This document shows positions 4,582 through 5,375 of a stretch of DNA of 5,375 nt, in pieces. The stretch is from an uncultured Oscillospiraceae bacterium (GTDB lineage Bacteria; Bacillota; Clostridia; Oscillospirales; Acutalibacteraceae): positions 1 through 5,375 of the forward strand of contig CABQAA010000169.1 of the NCBI GenBank assembly GCA_902461995.1, given 5' to 3'. Every line of letters begins with the position of its first letter. The first letter of the stretch is position 1. The position numbers and the translations under genes were made by a program. A model generated the notes under the pieces. The model saw only the letters and a list, made by a program, of their open reading frames with translations. It did not search any database and was not told the DNA's origin.

Positions 4582-5375
4582 TTAAATATCGCAGTGGATG
4601 ACTTGGTTCAGCCGGTCGGATTCAAAGGTGGCTTCCATCACCTTCATGACCCGCATGGCTTCGGCAGGTTTTACCCGAAGTTCGTCCGTTCCGTCCAACA
4701 CATCGGCGAGGTTGCGGTAGAAAATGTCGTAATCGGACTGGTACTTGTCCGGGTCGAGCTCGATCTGCTCGATGGTATCCCGGGCGCGGGGGGCCATGGT
4801 CTTGGTCGGCCCCGCCTTGGTGTAGATGATGTCTTCTTCCCAGGTGATTTCGTGCTCGGCCGCCCGGATGATCCGGCCCTTGCAGGACCAGTCCTCGATG
4901 ACAAGGGCGCCGCGGTCGCCGCAGACATACCAGCGCGGCACGCTCGCGTAGTGGCTGGTCCCTACTTCGATGGTGACCATCACGCCGTTGTCGAATTCGA
5001 TGAAGGCCTTGAAGCCGTCGTCGCATTCTTTATAATTGACGTGGTACATTTTGCAGTAGACCGATGTAACCTTGCGGTCCGCGTACATGGTCATAACCTG
5101 ATCGATCAGATGGACGCCCCAATCGAGCATCATGCCGCCGCCGGCCACGGCGTACTGCCGCCACCCCTCGGGAATACCGCGAGAGCCGGTGACGCTGGAC
5201 ACGATTTCAAACACATTGCCGAGCAGACCGGCGTCCACGGTTTCCCGGACAGCGCAGAAATCGGCGTCGGCACGGCGATTTTGGTGGATGGTGAACAGGC
5301 TGCCGGTGCGTTTCGCAGTATCCATCATGTCCTGCAGCTCTCCGCTGGACATGGCCACCGGCTTCTCGCACACGA
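4582..5375 (-). CDS. Gfo/Idh/MocA-family oxidoreductase, N-terminus outside window
   Basis: This family uses NAD(P) to oxidise or reduce sugars and cyclitols. About 264 codons are visible; the Rossmann domain with its GxGxxG motif lies past the window edge. The frame is open to the last base, and the GTG at 5373 is an internal valine just before the family motif CEKP. The EKP lysine (residue 4 of the fragment) and GGGMMLDWGVHLIDQ (78-92) are present. Asp84 and His88 have the D-x3-H spacing of the catalytic Asp and His in inositol dehydrogenase. Domain 2 then forms the usual sheet, and the C-terminus resembles that of full-length members. Together with ThuA downstream, it recalls the thuA/thuB pair of Sinorhizobium, where ThuB oxidises trehalose to a 3-keto sugar. 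The actual substrate here is unknown. The operon promoter is outside the window. Confidence 0.92.
   Translation of the reverse strand, partial: VCEKPVAMSSGELQDMMDTAKRTGSLFTIHQNRRADADFCAVRETVDAGLLGNVFEIVSSVTGSRGIPEGWRQYAVAGGGMMLDWGVHLIDQVMTMYADRKVTSVYCKMYHVNYKECDDGFKAFIEFDNGVMVTIEVGTSHYASVPRWYVCGDRGALVIEDWSCKGRIIRAAEHEITWEEDIIYTKAGPTKTMAPRARDTIEQIELDPDKYQSDYDIFYRNLADVLDGTDELRVKPAEAMRVMKVMEATFESDRLNQVIHCDI

Noticed and set aside
3864..4601. A 245-codon open frame on the + strand opposite the ThuA gene
   Set aside because: It mirrors the ThuA coding frame, has no ribosome binding site or recognisable domain, and the - strand product has clear ThuA motifs.
5371..5373. The GTG near the right edge as the start of the dehydrogenase gene
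   Set aside because: It encodes a valine just before the CEKP motif, which lies about 95 residues into this family. The frame stays open to the edge, so the gene is truncated by the window.

Overview
The window looks like a chromosomal segment of an endospore-forming Bacillota. Two sporulation sigma factors (SigE, partial, and SigG) lie next to a YlmC/YmxH-family sporulation gene, followed by rpsB-tsf. GC content is moderately high (by eye mid-to-upper 50s percent), and the EF-Ts and SigG sequences have a clostridial flavour, perhaps Oscillospirales-like. That placement is inference from protein character, not from a search.

Layout: (1) 1-303, + strand, the C-terminal 100 residues of the mother-cell sigma factor SigE. 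(2) 306-339, a perfect 13-bp GC-rich hairpin that serves as a shared terminator. (3) 338-1105, - strand, sigG (forespore sigma factor), convergent with sigE; its stop codon lies partly inside the terminator stem. (4) 1106-1271, a divergent control region with a good SigF/SigG-type promoter for sigG, an imperfect palindrome over its -10, and a weaker mother-cell-type -10 facing ylmC. (5) 1272-1577, + strand, ylmC. (6) 1578-1817, an extended -10 SigA promoter and a roughly 125-nt structured leader. (7) 1818-2570 rpsB and 2622-3545 tsf, a translation operon closed by a strong terminator at 3560-3600. (8) 3601-3809, non-coding, with a short direct repeat and a hairpin that probably terminates the opposing operon. 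(9) 3810-5375, - strand, a sugar-metabolism operon: a Gfo/Idh/MocA dehydrogenase (5' end outside the window) followed by a ThuA-family protein.

How the genes work together: in Bacillus subtilis the order is spoIIGA-sigE-sigG-ylmA-ylmC, all in one direction. Here sigG sits in the equivalent place but is inverted. SigE transcription therefore cannot read through into sigG as sense RNA, and sigG must rely on its own forespore promoter, which the sequence supplies. rpsB and tsf form the usual S2/EF-Ts pair, but the pyrH-frr genes that commonly follow are absent and the operon ends at tsf. The ThuA and dehydrogenase genes fit an oxidoreductive (3-keto-sugar type) route for disaccharides or glycosides.

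I found no CRISPR array, insertion sequence, tRNA or rRNA. The most interesting points are the in-place inversion of sigG with a shared terminator, and the folded rpsB leader, which can be drawn as a three-way junction with a competing alternative hairpin.
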